Assembly (NCBI GenBank): GCA_035504175.1
Contig: DATJSJ010000204.1
Coordinates: forward strand, 1 to 13,603
DNA: 13,603 nt
Reading direction: 5' to 3'
Origin: DATJSJ01 sp035504175
Lineage (GTDB): Bacteria > Pseudomonadota > Alphaproteobacteria > Acetobacterales > Acetobacteraceae
The first letter of the stretch is position 1, and every line of letters starts with the position of its first letter. The position numbers and the translations under genes are program-made. The notes under the pieces are model-generated. The model was not told where the DNA came from, did no database searches, and saw only the letters and a program-made list of their open reading frames with translations. Shown one piece after another: positions 1-9,337 of the stretch.

Positions 1-13
1 GCCCCTGGACCCC

Positions 14-631
14 CTAGCTTAAGCCGCCCATCCGCTCGACGAATCCCGCGATCTCCCCGACGCCCTGGCCGGCGCGGATGTTGGCAAAGACGAACGGACG
101 CTCGCCGCGCATCCGGCGCGCGTCGCGATCCATCACGCCAAGATCGGCACCGACCAACGGCGCCAGGTCGATCTTGTTGATCACCAGCAGATCACTGCGC
201 GTAATCCCCGGCCCGCCCTTGCGTGGAATCTTGTCACCGGCCGACACGTCGATCACGTAGATCGTGAGATCGGCCAGCTCCGGACTGAACGTCGCCGCCA
301 GATTATCCCCGCCGCTCTCGATCAGGATCACGTCCAGCGCCGGAAAACGCCGCCGCAGCTCGGCCACGCCCGCCAGGTTGATGCTGGCATCCTCGCGAAT
401 CGCGGTATGCGGGCAGCCGCCCGTCTCGATGCCGAGGATCCGCTCCGGCGGCAGCGATCCCGCACGCGTCAGGAATTCCGCATCCTCGCGCGTGTAGATG
501 TCGTTGGTGATCGCGGCGATGTCATAGCGGTCGCGCAGCGTCTTGCACAGCGCATCCATCAGCGCGGTCTTGCCGGTGCCGACCGGACCGCCGACGCCGA
601 CGCGCAAAGGACCGTTGGGAGAAAGCGTCAT
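14..631 (-). CDS. ureG: Urease accessory GTPase UreG
   Basis: This 205-residue protein is the GTPase of the urease maturation machinery. It binds nickel and, with UreF and UreD, delivers it to the apo-urease active site in the cytoplasm using GTP hydrolysis. Visible motifs are a P-loop GPVGTGKT at residues 15-22, the nickel-binding Cys-Pro-His motif at 73-75 within GIETGGCPHTAIRED, the ESGGDN motif, and the NKID base-recognition motif. Length matches the family (~200-210). The ATG at 629-631 overlaps the ureF stop as ATGA, so the start is well fixed and translation is probably coupled. The reading frame stays open upstream through ureF, but that extension is out-of-frame low-complexity sequence and is not part of UreG. 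It is the last gene of the operon visible in the window. Its TAG stop directly abuts a GC-rich sequence at the window edge. Confidence 0.97.
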   Translation of the reverse strand: MTLSPNGPLRVGVGGPVGTGKTALMDALCKTLRDRYDIAAITNDIYTREDAEFLTRAGSLPPERILGIETGGCPHTAIREDASINLAGVAELRRRFPALDVILIESGGDNLAATFSPELADLTIYVIDVSAGDKIPRKGGPGITRSDLLVINKIDLAPLVGADLGVMDRDARRMRGERPFVFANIRAGQGVGEIAGFVERMGGLS

Positions 632-1296
632 GAGCGGAACAGCCTCGTGTATTGCGTCTCGTGCCGCATCGCGGCGATGTCGGCGCGCAGGCACGCGCCA
701 CCAACGTCCTCCAGCGCCGCATCGCGCGTCGCCGCCGCCACCGCGAGCACCACGCCTTCCAGCGCCGCGATCACCCGCAGTCCGGCACTCTGCCCGAGCG
801 GAATCAGCCGCATGCCGGCCGACGTCAGATTGGCGACGAACCCGTGCAGATACCCGGCCGCGACGTCCTCCTCGTCGATCCCCTGCGCGGCGGCCAGCGC
901 GCCGACCGCGACCGGATGCGCGATCGCCGCGGTGCCGATCCGCGCCGCCAGCGCCTCCAGCAGCGGCGCCGGCCAGGGTGCGGCGGCCAGCGTGAACGCC
1001 GTCCCCTGCCCCAGCGTCTCCGCCTGCCGCTCGCGCCCCGGCGCCGCCGCCCAGGCCAGCGCCGCGACCTCCGTCAGCGCCTCGACATCGCGCACCCGAT
1101 ACGCGTGCCGCAGCAGGATCGCATCCGACCGGCCGGCGCCCTGCGCGGCGACAGCGCCGAGCCACGCGCGCAGCGTCGCCTCGTCGCGCACATCACCCGC
1201 TTCCACCGCCCATTCCAGCCCGTGCGACCAGGCGAACCCGCCGGTCGGAAACGCCGGCGACAGCCAGGTCAGCAGCCGCAGCAGCGACCCGCTCAC
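628..1296 (-). CDS. ureF: Urease accessory protein UreF
   Basis: UreF (222 residues) is an all-helical chaperone that bridges UreD-bound apo-urease to UreG and acts as a checkpoint for GTP-dependent nickel transfer. The N-terminal signature LLTWLSPAFPTGGFAWSHGL (LxxxxSPxxPxGxFxxSxGLE pattern) and the later region with GxxIPLGQ-type sequence (MRLIPLGQSAG) are typical of the family, and the length is normal. The start codon is GTG at 1294-1296, overlapping the ureE stop as GTGA. At the other end its TGA overlaps the ureG ATG. No ATG is available near the conserved N-terminus, so the GTG start is the best choice. Both overlaps suggest stoichiometric coupled synthesis of UreE, UreF and UreG. Confidence 0.95.
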   Translation of the reverse strand: MSGSLLRLLTWLSPAFPTGGFAWSHGLEWAVEAGDVRDEATLRAWLGAVAAQGAGRSDAILLRHAYRVRDVEALTEVAALAWAAAPGRERQAETLGQGTAFTLAAAPWPAPLLEALAARIGTAAIAHPVAVGALAAAQGIDEEDVAAGYLHGFVANLTSAGMRLIPLGQSAGLRVIAALEGVVLAVAAATRDAALEDVGGACLRADIAAMRHETQYTRLFRS

Positions 1297-1796
1297 GCCG
1301 CATGTCCGTGATCGTGACCGGGCGCGTCGTCCTCATCATCGTGGTGGTGGTGCTGGTGCGGCGCCACGCCGGCATAGGCGCCGGGCTCCGGATCAAATCC
1401 CACCTCGATCGCCTCGACATGCCCGCCGAGGCCCTCGACCATCGCGCCGATCACGTGGTCGGCGCGGATGCGGATGCGGCCGGGCAGCAACTGCACCGGC
1501 AGGTGCCGGTTGCCGAGATGCCAGGCGATGCGCACCAGCGAATCCTCGTCATGCGCATGGATCTCGAGCAGCGCCTCCGGCTTCGCGACAACGCGCACGA
1601 CGTCGCCGGACTCCAGCGCCAACCCGTCGCCCTCGCGCAGGCGCACCGCCTGCGGCAGATCGACCAGCAGCTCCGCCCCGCCCTCCGTCACGAGCAGGAT
1701 GCGCCGCCGATGCCGGTGATCGAACTCCAGCCGCACGGCATCGACCTGCCGCGCCGAATTCCAGGAACCGGCCGGAAGCACCGCGATCGCACGCAT
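1293..1796 (-). CDS. ureE: Urease accessory protein UreE, nickel metallochaperone
   Basis: UreE (167 residues) is the dimeric nickel carrier that supplies UreG. It has an N-terminal peptide-binding-like domain (about residues 1-72) followed by the metal-binding domain with the conserved GNRHLPVQL segment. His98 there corresponds to the interfacial nickel-binding histidine of characterised UreE proteins. The C-terminus is a histidine/aspartate-rich tail (about residues 147-165, eight histidines including a run of four), which in other bacteria binds additional nickel and acts as a reservoir. It lies 22 bp downstream of ureC and overlaps ureF by four bases (GTGA). The ATG at 1794-1796 gives the normal family N-terminus. 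Confidence 0.95.
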   Translation of the reverse strand: MRAIAVLPAGSWNSARQVDAVRLEFDHRHRRRILLVTEGGAELLVDLPQAVRLREGDGLALESGDVVRVVAKPEALLEIHAHDEDSLVRIAWHLGNRHLPVQLLPGRIRIRADHVIGAMVEGLGGHVEAIEVGFDPEPGAYAGVAPHQHHHHDDEDDAPGHDHGHAA

Positions 1797-1818
1797 CGGA
1801 ACGCCCGCTCCGTCGCGA

Positions 1819-3524
<1,706 letters not shown>

Positions 3525-3525
<1 letters not shown>

Positions 3526-3848
3526 CAGTCCAGCCCTCCCATCACCTCGCCGCGAAAGCCGACCGCCTGTCGCGCGCCGCGATAGGGCACCAGCGTCACG
3601 TCACGTCCCTGCCCCGGCTCGAACCGCACTGCCGTGCCCGCCGGAATATCAAGCCGATGCCCGCGCGCCGCCACGCGGTCGAACAGCAGCGCCGGATTGG
3701 TCTCGGCGAAATGGTAATGGCTGCCAACCTGGATCGGCCGGTCGCCGGTATTGGCGACGTGCAGCGTGATCCGGTCGAGCCCGGCATTCACCTCGATATC
3801 GCCCGGCGGCGTGATCACCTCGCCCGGAATCATCGGCCGCCCGCTCAT
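3525..3848 (-). CDS. ureB: Urease beta subunit UreB
   Basis: UreB is the small beta subunit of urease, here about 107 residues, assembling with UreA and UreC as (ABC)3. Recognisable family segments are MIPGEVITPPGDIEVNAG near the start, VANTGDRPIQVGSHYHFAET in the middle and RLDIPAGTAVRFEPG later. The start is ambiguous. An ATG at 3846-3848 follows a purine-rich GGGGGG stretch and is chosen here. A GTG at 3861-3863 would overlap the ureA stop as GTGA and add five residues. An internal ATG at 3831-3833 would begin exactly at the conserved MIPGEV. The open frame extends farther upstream but only as a shadow of ureA. The TGA stop overlaps the ureC ATG by one base. Confidence 0.96.
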
Positions 3849-3859
3849 CGGCCCCCCGC

Positions 3860-4162
3860 TCACCGAATCGGCTCGTGCACGGTGACGAGCTTGGTGCCGT
3901 CGGGAAAGGTCGCCTCCACCTGCACGTCGGGGATCATCTCGGCCACGCCCTCCATCACCTGCGCGCGCGTGACGACATGCGCGCCCTTCTCCATCAGCTC
4001 GGCGACCGTGCGCCCGTCGCGTGCGCCCTCGACCACGAAATCGGTGATCAGCGCGACCGCTTCCGGGTGGTTGAGCCGCACGCCGCGCTCCAGCCGCCGG
4101 CGCGCCACGATGGCGGCCATCGCGACCAGCAGCTTGTCCTTCTCCCGCGGCGTCAGGTTCAT
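3860..4162 (-). CDS. ureA: Urease gamma subunit UreA
   Basis: UreA (100 residues) is the smallest, structural gamma subunit of urease. The sequence is canonical from end to end: LTPREKDKLLVAMAAIVARR at the N-terminus, LNHPEAVALI, MEGVAEMIPDVQVEATFPDG, and a C-terminus KLVTVHEPIR. The ATG at 4160-4162 follows a G-rich Shine-Dalgarno-like stretch. The gene sits 30 bp after ureD, and ureB starts 11 bp beyond its stop with the ATG chosen here. UreA and UreB are separate genes, as in most proteobacteria, not the fused form found in Helicobacter. Confidence 0.98.
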   Translation of the reverse strand: MNLTPREKDKLLVAMAAIVARRRLERGVRLNHPEAVALITDFVVEGARDGRTVAELMEKGAHVVTRAQVMEGVAEMIPDVQVEATFPDGTKLVTVHEPIR

Positions 4163-4192
4163 CGATCCCCCCGGTTTCCGCCTCAGCCCGCC

Positions 4193-5012
4193 TCACACGG
4201 CCCAGATTCGCGGCAGAGCCGCACCGTCGCGCAGCACCGCCAGCAGCGCGACGACGGCGTGCCGCAGCGCCGCCCCGTCCGGCGCCAGCACCCGCGCGAT
4301 CAGCATCCCGTCCCGACAGGACGCGCCCGCCTCCACTCCCGCGATACTCAGCGCCGCGCGCGCCGCGTCAAGCACCGCCCCCACGCCCGGCGCCACGCGC
4401 AGCACCGTCGCCGCCGCCCGCGCGCCGCCGCCCACCGCCGCGTGGTCGAGCGCCGCCGCCATGTCGCCCTCCAGCCGCAGCGCATCGTGCAGCAGCAGCC
4501 GCCCGTCGCGCACCAGCCGGATCGTGTCGCGCAGCCGGCCGCGCCGCACCACCTCGCCCATCGCCTTGCGGCCGAACACCAGCGATTCCACCGCCAGCAG
4601 CCGCGCATCGCCAGCGATCGCGATCTCCAGCCGCCGGTCGAGCGCCGCGCCGTCGAACAGGATGCTGTCCTGCGGCAGCCACTCCAGCGTTGATCCCGCC
4701 GCGACAAGCAGGCTGTTGCGCACCCGCGCCGGCGCATCCGCCTCGCGCGCGCGATAGTACCGCTCCGCCGCCTGGCCGCAGACCGTGACCTGCGCACCCG
4801 CTTCCGCCGTGACGGTGCAATCGAGCGTATCGCCGCCGGCAACGCCGCCCGAGCTGTTCAGCAGCACCGCCTCGGCCCAGCCGAGCCGCGACGGCCGCGG
4901 CAGCCGCGCCTTCAGGCACCCGGCCTGGTGCAGCACCGCCAGCGCGGTCGCCGGCCCGCGACGGCGGAAGGCCAGCCTGACCTCGCCCCGCGCCCGTTGC
5001 AGCCCGCACGGT

Positions 5013-5038
<26 letters not shown>
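4193..5038 (-). CDS. ureD: Urease accessory protein UreD
   Basis: UreD (UreH-type, 281 residues) is the scaffold chaperone that binds apo-urease directly and recruits UreF and UreG during nickel insertion. Family hallmarks are the LLNSSGGVAGGDTLDCTV segment (the LxNxxGGxxGGD motif), AAERYYRA, LEWLPQDSILFDGA, and the ESLVFGRKAMGE block. Length is normal. The ATG at 5036-5038 lies inside the end of urtE, giving a 26-bp overlap, and no comparable alternative start precedes the conserved RARGEVRLAF region. The Shine-Dalgarno upstream is weak, so its translation may depend on ribosomes finishing urtE. This junction physically ties the urea transporter genes to the urease genes. Confidence 0.96.
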
Positions 5039-5708
<670 letters not shown>

Positions 5709-5712
5709 GGCC

Positions 5713-5810
5713 GGGGCTCCGCCCCAGACCCCGCCGGGGCCTGAGGCCCCGGACCCCCATTCGTATTGGGGTCCAGCGCCCGGCGCTGGCGGGGTTCGGG
5801 GCAGAGCCCC
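5713..5810. repeat. GC-rich four-hairpin (cloverleaf-like) palindromic repeat between urtD and urtE
   Basis: The outer arms (5713-5735 and 5788-5810) form an imperfect 23-bp inverted repeat matching at 20 of 23 positions. Between them are three further hairpins: 5736-5750 (six-bp stem GGGGCC with a three-base loop), 5751-5774 (seven-bp stem GGACCCC with a ~10-base loop), and 5775-5787 (AGCGC stem). Each arm also folds on itself locally (GGGGC/GCCCC). This is not coding. It resembles the mobile, non-autonomous REP-like or MITE-like palindromes that I recall as frequent in GC-rich alphaproteobacteria, but I cannot confirm copy number from one window. It occupies most of the 111-bp urtD-urtE gap, the largest gap inside the operon, and supplies the apparent Shine-Dalgarno of urtE. 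Confidence 0.8.
5717..5720 (-). promoter_or_regulatory. Ribosome binding site of urtE, embedded in the repeat
   Basis: On the minus strand this reads GGAG, eight bases before the TTG start of urtE. It lies in the small hairpin GGGGC-GGA-GCCCC formed by one arm of the palindromic repeat, so it could be partly occluded in the mRNA. It decides the TTG start at 5708, as there is no other good start in frame. Confidence 0.6.
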
Positions 5811-5819
5811 GACCTTTCT

Positions 5820-6596
5820 TCACCGGCCCAGATACACATCAATCACCTTCGGATCCGCGCTCACCCGGTCAATCGTCCCTTCCGACAGCACCGAACCCTC
5901 GTGCAGCACCGTCACCTTCACGCCCAGCGCGCGCACGAAATCCATGTCGTGCTCCACCACCACGACGCTGCGCGTGCGGTTGATCTCCCGCAGCAGCTCG
6001 GCCGTCTGCGCTGTCTCCGCGTCCGTCATGCCGGCCACCGGCTCATCCACCAGCAGCAGTCGCGGCTCCTGTGCCAGCAGCATGCCGATTTCCAGCCACT
6101 GCTTCTGCCCGTGGCTGAGCGCGCCGGCCAGGCGATGCTGCTGCTCGGTCAGACGGATCGTCGCGAGGATCTCGTCGATCCGCCGCCGCTCCGCCGCGGT
6201 CTCGCGCGCGAACAGCGTGAATTTTGGCCGCCGGTCGTTGTGCAGCGCCAGCAGCAGGTTGTCGCGCACGCTGTGCGGCTCGAACACCGTCGGCTTCTGG
6301 AACTTGCGCCCGATCCCGAGTGCCGCGATCGCCGGCTCATCGAGCCGCGTCAGGTCGGTGTCGGCGGCATAGACGACCTTGCCCTCGTCCGGCCGCGTCT
6401 TGCCCGTGATCACGTCCATCATGGTGGTCTTGCCGGCGCCATTCGGGCCGATCACCGCCCGCATTTCGCCTGGCTCCAGCACCAGCGACAGGCTGTTCAG
6501 CGCGCGGAATCCGTCGAAGCTGACGGTCACGCCATCCAGATACAGCAGCGTCTCCGAGATCGCGCCGATTGCCCCCGACTGTGTTGACGTGGTCAC
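5820..6596 (-). CDS. urtD: Urea ABC transporter ATP-binding protein UrtD
   Basis: UrtD (258 residues) is the LivG-like ATPase of the urea importer, acting at the cytoplasmic face with UrtE. Motifs: Walker A GPNGAGKT (50-57), Q-loop region FQKPTVF (99-105), signature LSHGQKQWLEIG (160-171; the SHGQ form is characteristic of UrtD and distinguishes it from ordinary LivG with SxGQ variants), Walker B LLLVDEP (180-186), H-loop VEHD (214-217), and the C-terminal VYLGR. The start is GTG at 6594-6596, overlapping the urtC stop as GTGA and preceded by GGAGG. The frame is open farther upstream, but that stretch overlaps urtC out of frame and does not resemble a protein. The next gene, urtE, follows after a 111-bp gap filled by a palindromic repeat. 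Confidence 0.96.
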   Translation of the reverse strand: MTTSTQSGAIGAISETLLYLDGVTVSFDGFRALNSLSLVLEPGEMRAVIGPNGAGKTTMMDVITGKTRPDEGKVVYAADTDLTRLDEPAIAALGIGRKFQKPTVFEPHSVRDNLLLALHNDRRPKFTLFARETAAERRRIDEILATIRLTEQQHRLAGALSHGQKQWLEIGMLLAQEPRLLLVDEPVAGMTDAETAQTAELLREINRTRSVVVVEHDMDFVRALGVKVTVLHEGSVLSEGTIDRVSADPKVIDVYLGR

Positions 6597-7708
6597 GACG
6601 CCACCTCCCGCGCCGCGCTCGCCGCCGGCGTGACCGGCGCCGGCAGCACCGGATCGCGGCGGCGGAACGTGCCGACGATCCCGCGCGGCAGGAACAGCGT
6701 CGTCAGGATGAACAGCCCGCCCAGCGCGAACAGCCAGAGCGAGGGCAGCCAGCTCGTGAACACCGTCTTGCCGAAATTGACCAGCACCGCGCCGAGCACC
6801 GCGCCGGCGAGCGTGCCGCGGCCGCCGACCGCGACCCAGATCACCGCCTCGATCGAGTTGGCCGGCGCGAACTCGCTCGGGTTGATGATCCCGACCTGGG
6901 GCACATAGAGGGCGCCGCCGATCCCGGCCATCACCGCCGACACCACCCAGACCACCAGCTTGTACGATTCCGGCCGGTAGCCGAGGAAGCGCGTGCGGCT
7001 CTCGGCCTCGCGCACCGCGATCAGCACCTTGCCGAATCGCGAGCGCACCATCGCCGAGGAGAACAGCAGGCACAGCGCGAGCATGACCGCAGTCGCCAGC
7101 AGCAGCCCGACGCGCGTTGCGTCGGCGGCGAGCGGGAAGCCGAGCAGGTCCTTGAAGTCGGTCATCCCGTTATTGCCGCCAAAGCCCATGTCGTTGCGGA
7201 AGAAGGCGAGCATCAGCGCATAGGTCAGCGCCTGGGTGATGATCGAGAGGTAGACGCCGGTGACGCGGCTGCGGAAGGCGAAATAGCCGAACAGCAGCGC
7301 CAGCACGCCCGGCACGACCAGCACCATGATCGCGGCGAACCAGAACATGTCGAAGCCGTGCCAGTACCAGGGCAGGGTCTTCCAGTTCAGGAACACCATG
7401 AAATCGGGCAGGATCGGATTGCCGTAGACGCCGCGGGCGCCGATCTCGCGCATCAGGTACATGCCCATCGCGTAGCCGCCGAGCGCGAAGAACGCGGCGT
7501 GGCCGAGCGTCAGGATGCCGGCGAAGCCCCAGACCAGATCAACCGACACGGCGAGGATCGCGTAGCAGAGATACTTGCCCGTGAGCGACACGGCATAGGT
7601 CGGCACGTGCAGTGCCGAGCCGGGCGGTGTCGCGAGATTCAGCACCGCCATCGCCGCCGCGGCACCGAGCAGCAGGATCAGCGTGGTCGTGGTCAGCCGC
7701 GGGCTCAT
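6593..7708 (-). CDS. urtC: Urea ABC transporter permease UrtC
   Basis: UrtC (371 residues) is a LivM-like inner-membrane permease that pairs with UrtB to form the urea channel. Several hydrophobic membrane segments are visible, beginning with one at about residues 8-25. Other landmarks are the LVWGFAGILTLGHAAFFALG segment (59-78), the GFGGNNGMTDFKDLLGF loop typical of UrtC, the cytoplasmic ATPase-coupling (EAA-like) loop FGKVLIAVREAESRTRFLGY (225-244), and WVAVGGRGTLAGAVLGA (291-307). The ATG at 7706-7708 overlaps the urtB stop as ATGA, fixing the start. The open frame continues upstream through urtB as a spurious extension. The stop overlaps the urtD GTG. Confidence 0.96.
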   Translation of the reverse strand: MSPRLTTTTLILLLGAAAAMAVLNLATPPGSALHVPTYAVSLTGKYLCYAILAVSVDLVWGFAGILTLGHAAFFALGGYAMGMYLMREIGARGVYGNPILPDFMVFLNWKTLPWYWHGFDMFWFAAIMVLVVPGVLALLFGYFAFRSRVTGVYLSIITQALTYALMLAFFRNDMGFGGNNGMTDFKDLLGFPLAADATRVGLLLATAVMLALCLLFSSAMVRSRFGKVLIAVREAESRTRFLGYRPESYKLVVWVVSAVMAGIGGALYVPQVGIINPSEFAPANSIEAVIWVAVGGRGTLAGAVLGAVLVNFGKTVFTSWLPSLWLFALGGLFILTTLFLPRGIVGTFRRRDPVLPAPVTPAASAAREVAS

Positions 7709-9303
7709 GCCTCGACCGCCCGTCCCTTGAGCGGGAACATGCCCCGCGGCCGGCGCTGGATGAACAGGATCAGCAGCACCAGCACGACGATCTTGCCGAG
7801 CACGGCGCCGGCCACCGGCTCGAGGAACTTGTTGACCACGCCGAGCGTCAGCGCACCGACCGCGGTTCCCCAGAGATTGCCGACGCCGCCGAAGACCACC
7901 ACCATGAAGCTGTCGATGATGTAGGACTGGCCGAGATTGGGGCTGACATTGTCGATCTGGCTCAGCGCCACGCCGGCCATGCCGGCGACGCCGGCGCCGA
8001 GCCCGAAGGTCAGCGCGTCGATCCAGGGCGTGCGGATGCCCATCGCCGCCGCCATGCGCCGGTTCTGTGTCACCGCCCGCATGCGCAATCCGAGCGGCGT
8101 CAGCCGCAGCACCGCCATCAGCGCGAACAGCACCAGGAAGGAGAAGATGATGATGGTGAGCCGGCTGTACGTGATCTGCAGGCCGCCGAGCTGGGCCGCG
8201 CCGCTCATCCAGTCGGGCGTGCCGACCTGGCGGTTGTCCGGTCCGAAGATGCTGCGCACGAGCTGCTGCAGCACGAGCGACAGGCCCCAGGTCGCGAGCA
8301 GCGTCTCCAGCGGCCGGCCGTAGAGGAAGCGGATCAGGCCGCGCTCGATGGCGATGCCGGCGGCACCGGCGACGATGAAGGCGAGCGGCACGGCGATGAA
8401 CAGGCTGGCGCCGAACAGCCCGGGCGCGTTGCTGCGGATCACCTCCTGCACCACGAAGGTCGTGTAGGCGCCGAGCATGACCAGCTCGCCATGCGCCATG
8501 TTGATCACGCCCATGACGCCGAAGGTGATGGCGAGCCCGATCGCCGCCAGCAGCAGCACCGAGCCGAGACTCAGCCCGTAATACGCGTCCTGCGCCATCC
8601 GCCACAGCGCCAGCGTGCGATCGATCGAGGCGACCGCCTCGCGCGCCGCGGCCGCCGCCGCCGGCGGCGCGGTGATGCCGGCCAGGATGTTGCGCGCCTC
8701 CTGATCGCCGCGCTCGCGCAGCAGTGCCACCGCCACCAGCTTGTCGGACTGGCTGGCCTTGGCGTCGGAGAGCAGCGCCGCCGCGCGCGCCTGGCGCAGG
8801 GCGCGCGCCACGGTCGGATCGTGCTCGCGCGCAATCGCCTTCTCGAGCCCGGGCAGGGCGGCGACGTCGCGCGTGTGGAACACCGCATCGGCGGCGGCCA
8901 GACGCTGCGCCGGATCGGCGCTGAACAGGCGCAACCCGCCCAGCGCCGCCTCGAGCGCGCGACGCACCGGATTGCTCATCCGCACTTCGTGCAGGCCGGC
9001 GACCGCGCCGGCCGGCTTGCCGGTCGCGGCGTTGGTGAGCTTGCCGTCCGCCGCCTTGACGTACAGCGTGTGATCCGGGCCGACCATCAGCCGCCCGTCA
9101 TGCAGCGCCGAGAGGATGGTGAGCGCCAGCGGATCGCCGGAGGCGGCGAGCGCGCTCACGCCCTGGCGCAGCTTGTCGTAATCGCCCGACCCGATGGCGG
9201 CGAGCGCATCGGATTGCGCGGCCGCCTCCTGCCCCGCCGCCCGGACGGACGGCGGGGCAAGGACAGAGGCCAGCAGCAGCAGGATCGCGAACAACCGCGT
9301 CAT
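7705..9303 (-). CDS. urtB: Urea ABC transporter permease UrtB with long periplasmic N-terminal domain
   Basis: UrtB (532 residues) is the LivH-like permease partner of UrtC. It has a signal peptide (about 1-23, ending VRAAG), then about 215 residues of soluble, Ala-rich helical sequence predicted to be periplasmic. The permease domain starts near residue 242 (YYGLSLGSVLLLAAIGLAIT) and includes INMAHGELVMLGAY, the coupling loop TPLGLRMRAVTQNRRMAAAM, and GVGNLWGTAVGALTLG. The N-terminal extension distinguishes UrtB from branched-chain amino acid LivH (~300 residues); its role is unknown to me. The chosen ATG (9301-9303) has AAGGA at an 8-nt spacing and begins the signal peptide; the frame is open farther upstream into urtA without support. 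There is a 34-bp gap after urtA and an ATGA overlap with urtC. Confidence 0.95.
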   Translation of the reverse strand: MTRLFAILLLLASVLAPPSVRAAGQEAAAQSDALAAIGSGDYDKLRQGVSALAASGDPLALTILSALHDGRLMVGPDHTLYVKAADGKLTNAATGKPAGAVAGLHEVRMSNPVRRALEAALGGLRLFSADPAQRLAAADAVFHTRDVAALPGLEKAIAREHDPTVARALRQARAAALLSDAKASQSDKLVAVALLRERGDQEARNILAGITAPPAAAAAAREAVASIDRTLALWRMAQDAYYGLSLGSVLLLAAIGLAITFGVMGVINMAHGELVMLGAYTTFVVQEVIRSNAPGLFGASLFIAVPLAFIVAGAAGIAIERGLIRFLYGRPLETLLATWGLSLVLQQLVRSIFGPDNRQVGTPDWMSGAAQLGGLQITYSRLTIIIFSFLVLFALMAVLRLTPLGLRMRAVTQNRRMAAAMGIRTPWIDALTFGLGAGVAGMAGVALSQIDNVSPNLGQSYIIDSFMVVVFGGVGNLWGTAVGALTLGVVNKFLEPVAGAVLGKIVVLVLLILFIQRRPRGMFPLKGRAVEA

Positions 9304-9337
9304 GCCAGCGATCCTTGAGGCGTCACCGCGCGCTGGC
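9304..9337 (-). other. Possible stem-loop in the urtA-urtB gap
   Basis: The gap is bounded by a perfect 7-bp inverted repeat (GCCAGCG at 9304-9310 and CGCTGGC at 9331-9337) with a 20-base loop. In the mRNA the loop would contain the urtB Shine-Dalgarno AAGGA, and one arm lies between it and the start codon. Hairpins after binding-protein genes often protect upstream mRNA or reduce downstream translation so that the binding protein is made in excess. That role is an inference, and the stem is short. Confidence 0.35.

Noticed and set aside
3863..4196. N-terminal extension of UreB, or a fused UreA-UreB protein, from the long open frame
   Set aside because: The upstream part is an out-of-frame Arg/Gly-rich shadow of ureA, and UreA itself is a complete 100-residue protein in another frame.
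5713..5810. A tRNA-like reading of the cloverleaf-shaped element
   Set aside because: The arms are of the wrong lengths, there is no T-arm consensus or conserved D-loop bases, and the stems are symmetric GC palindromes typical of a repeat.
7612..9318. 568-codon plus-strand open frame antisense to urtB
   Set aside because: Low-complexity His/Gln/Arg-rich translation opposite a well-supported UrtB; a GC-driven shadow.
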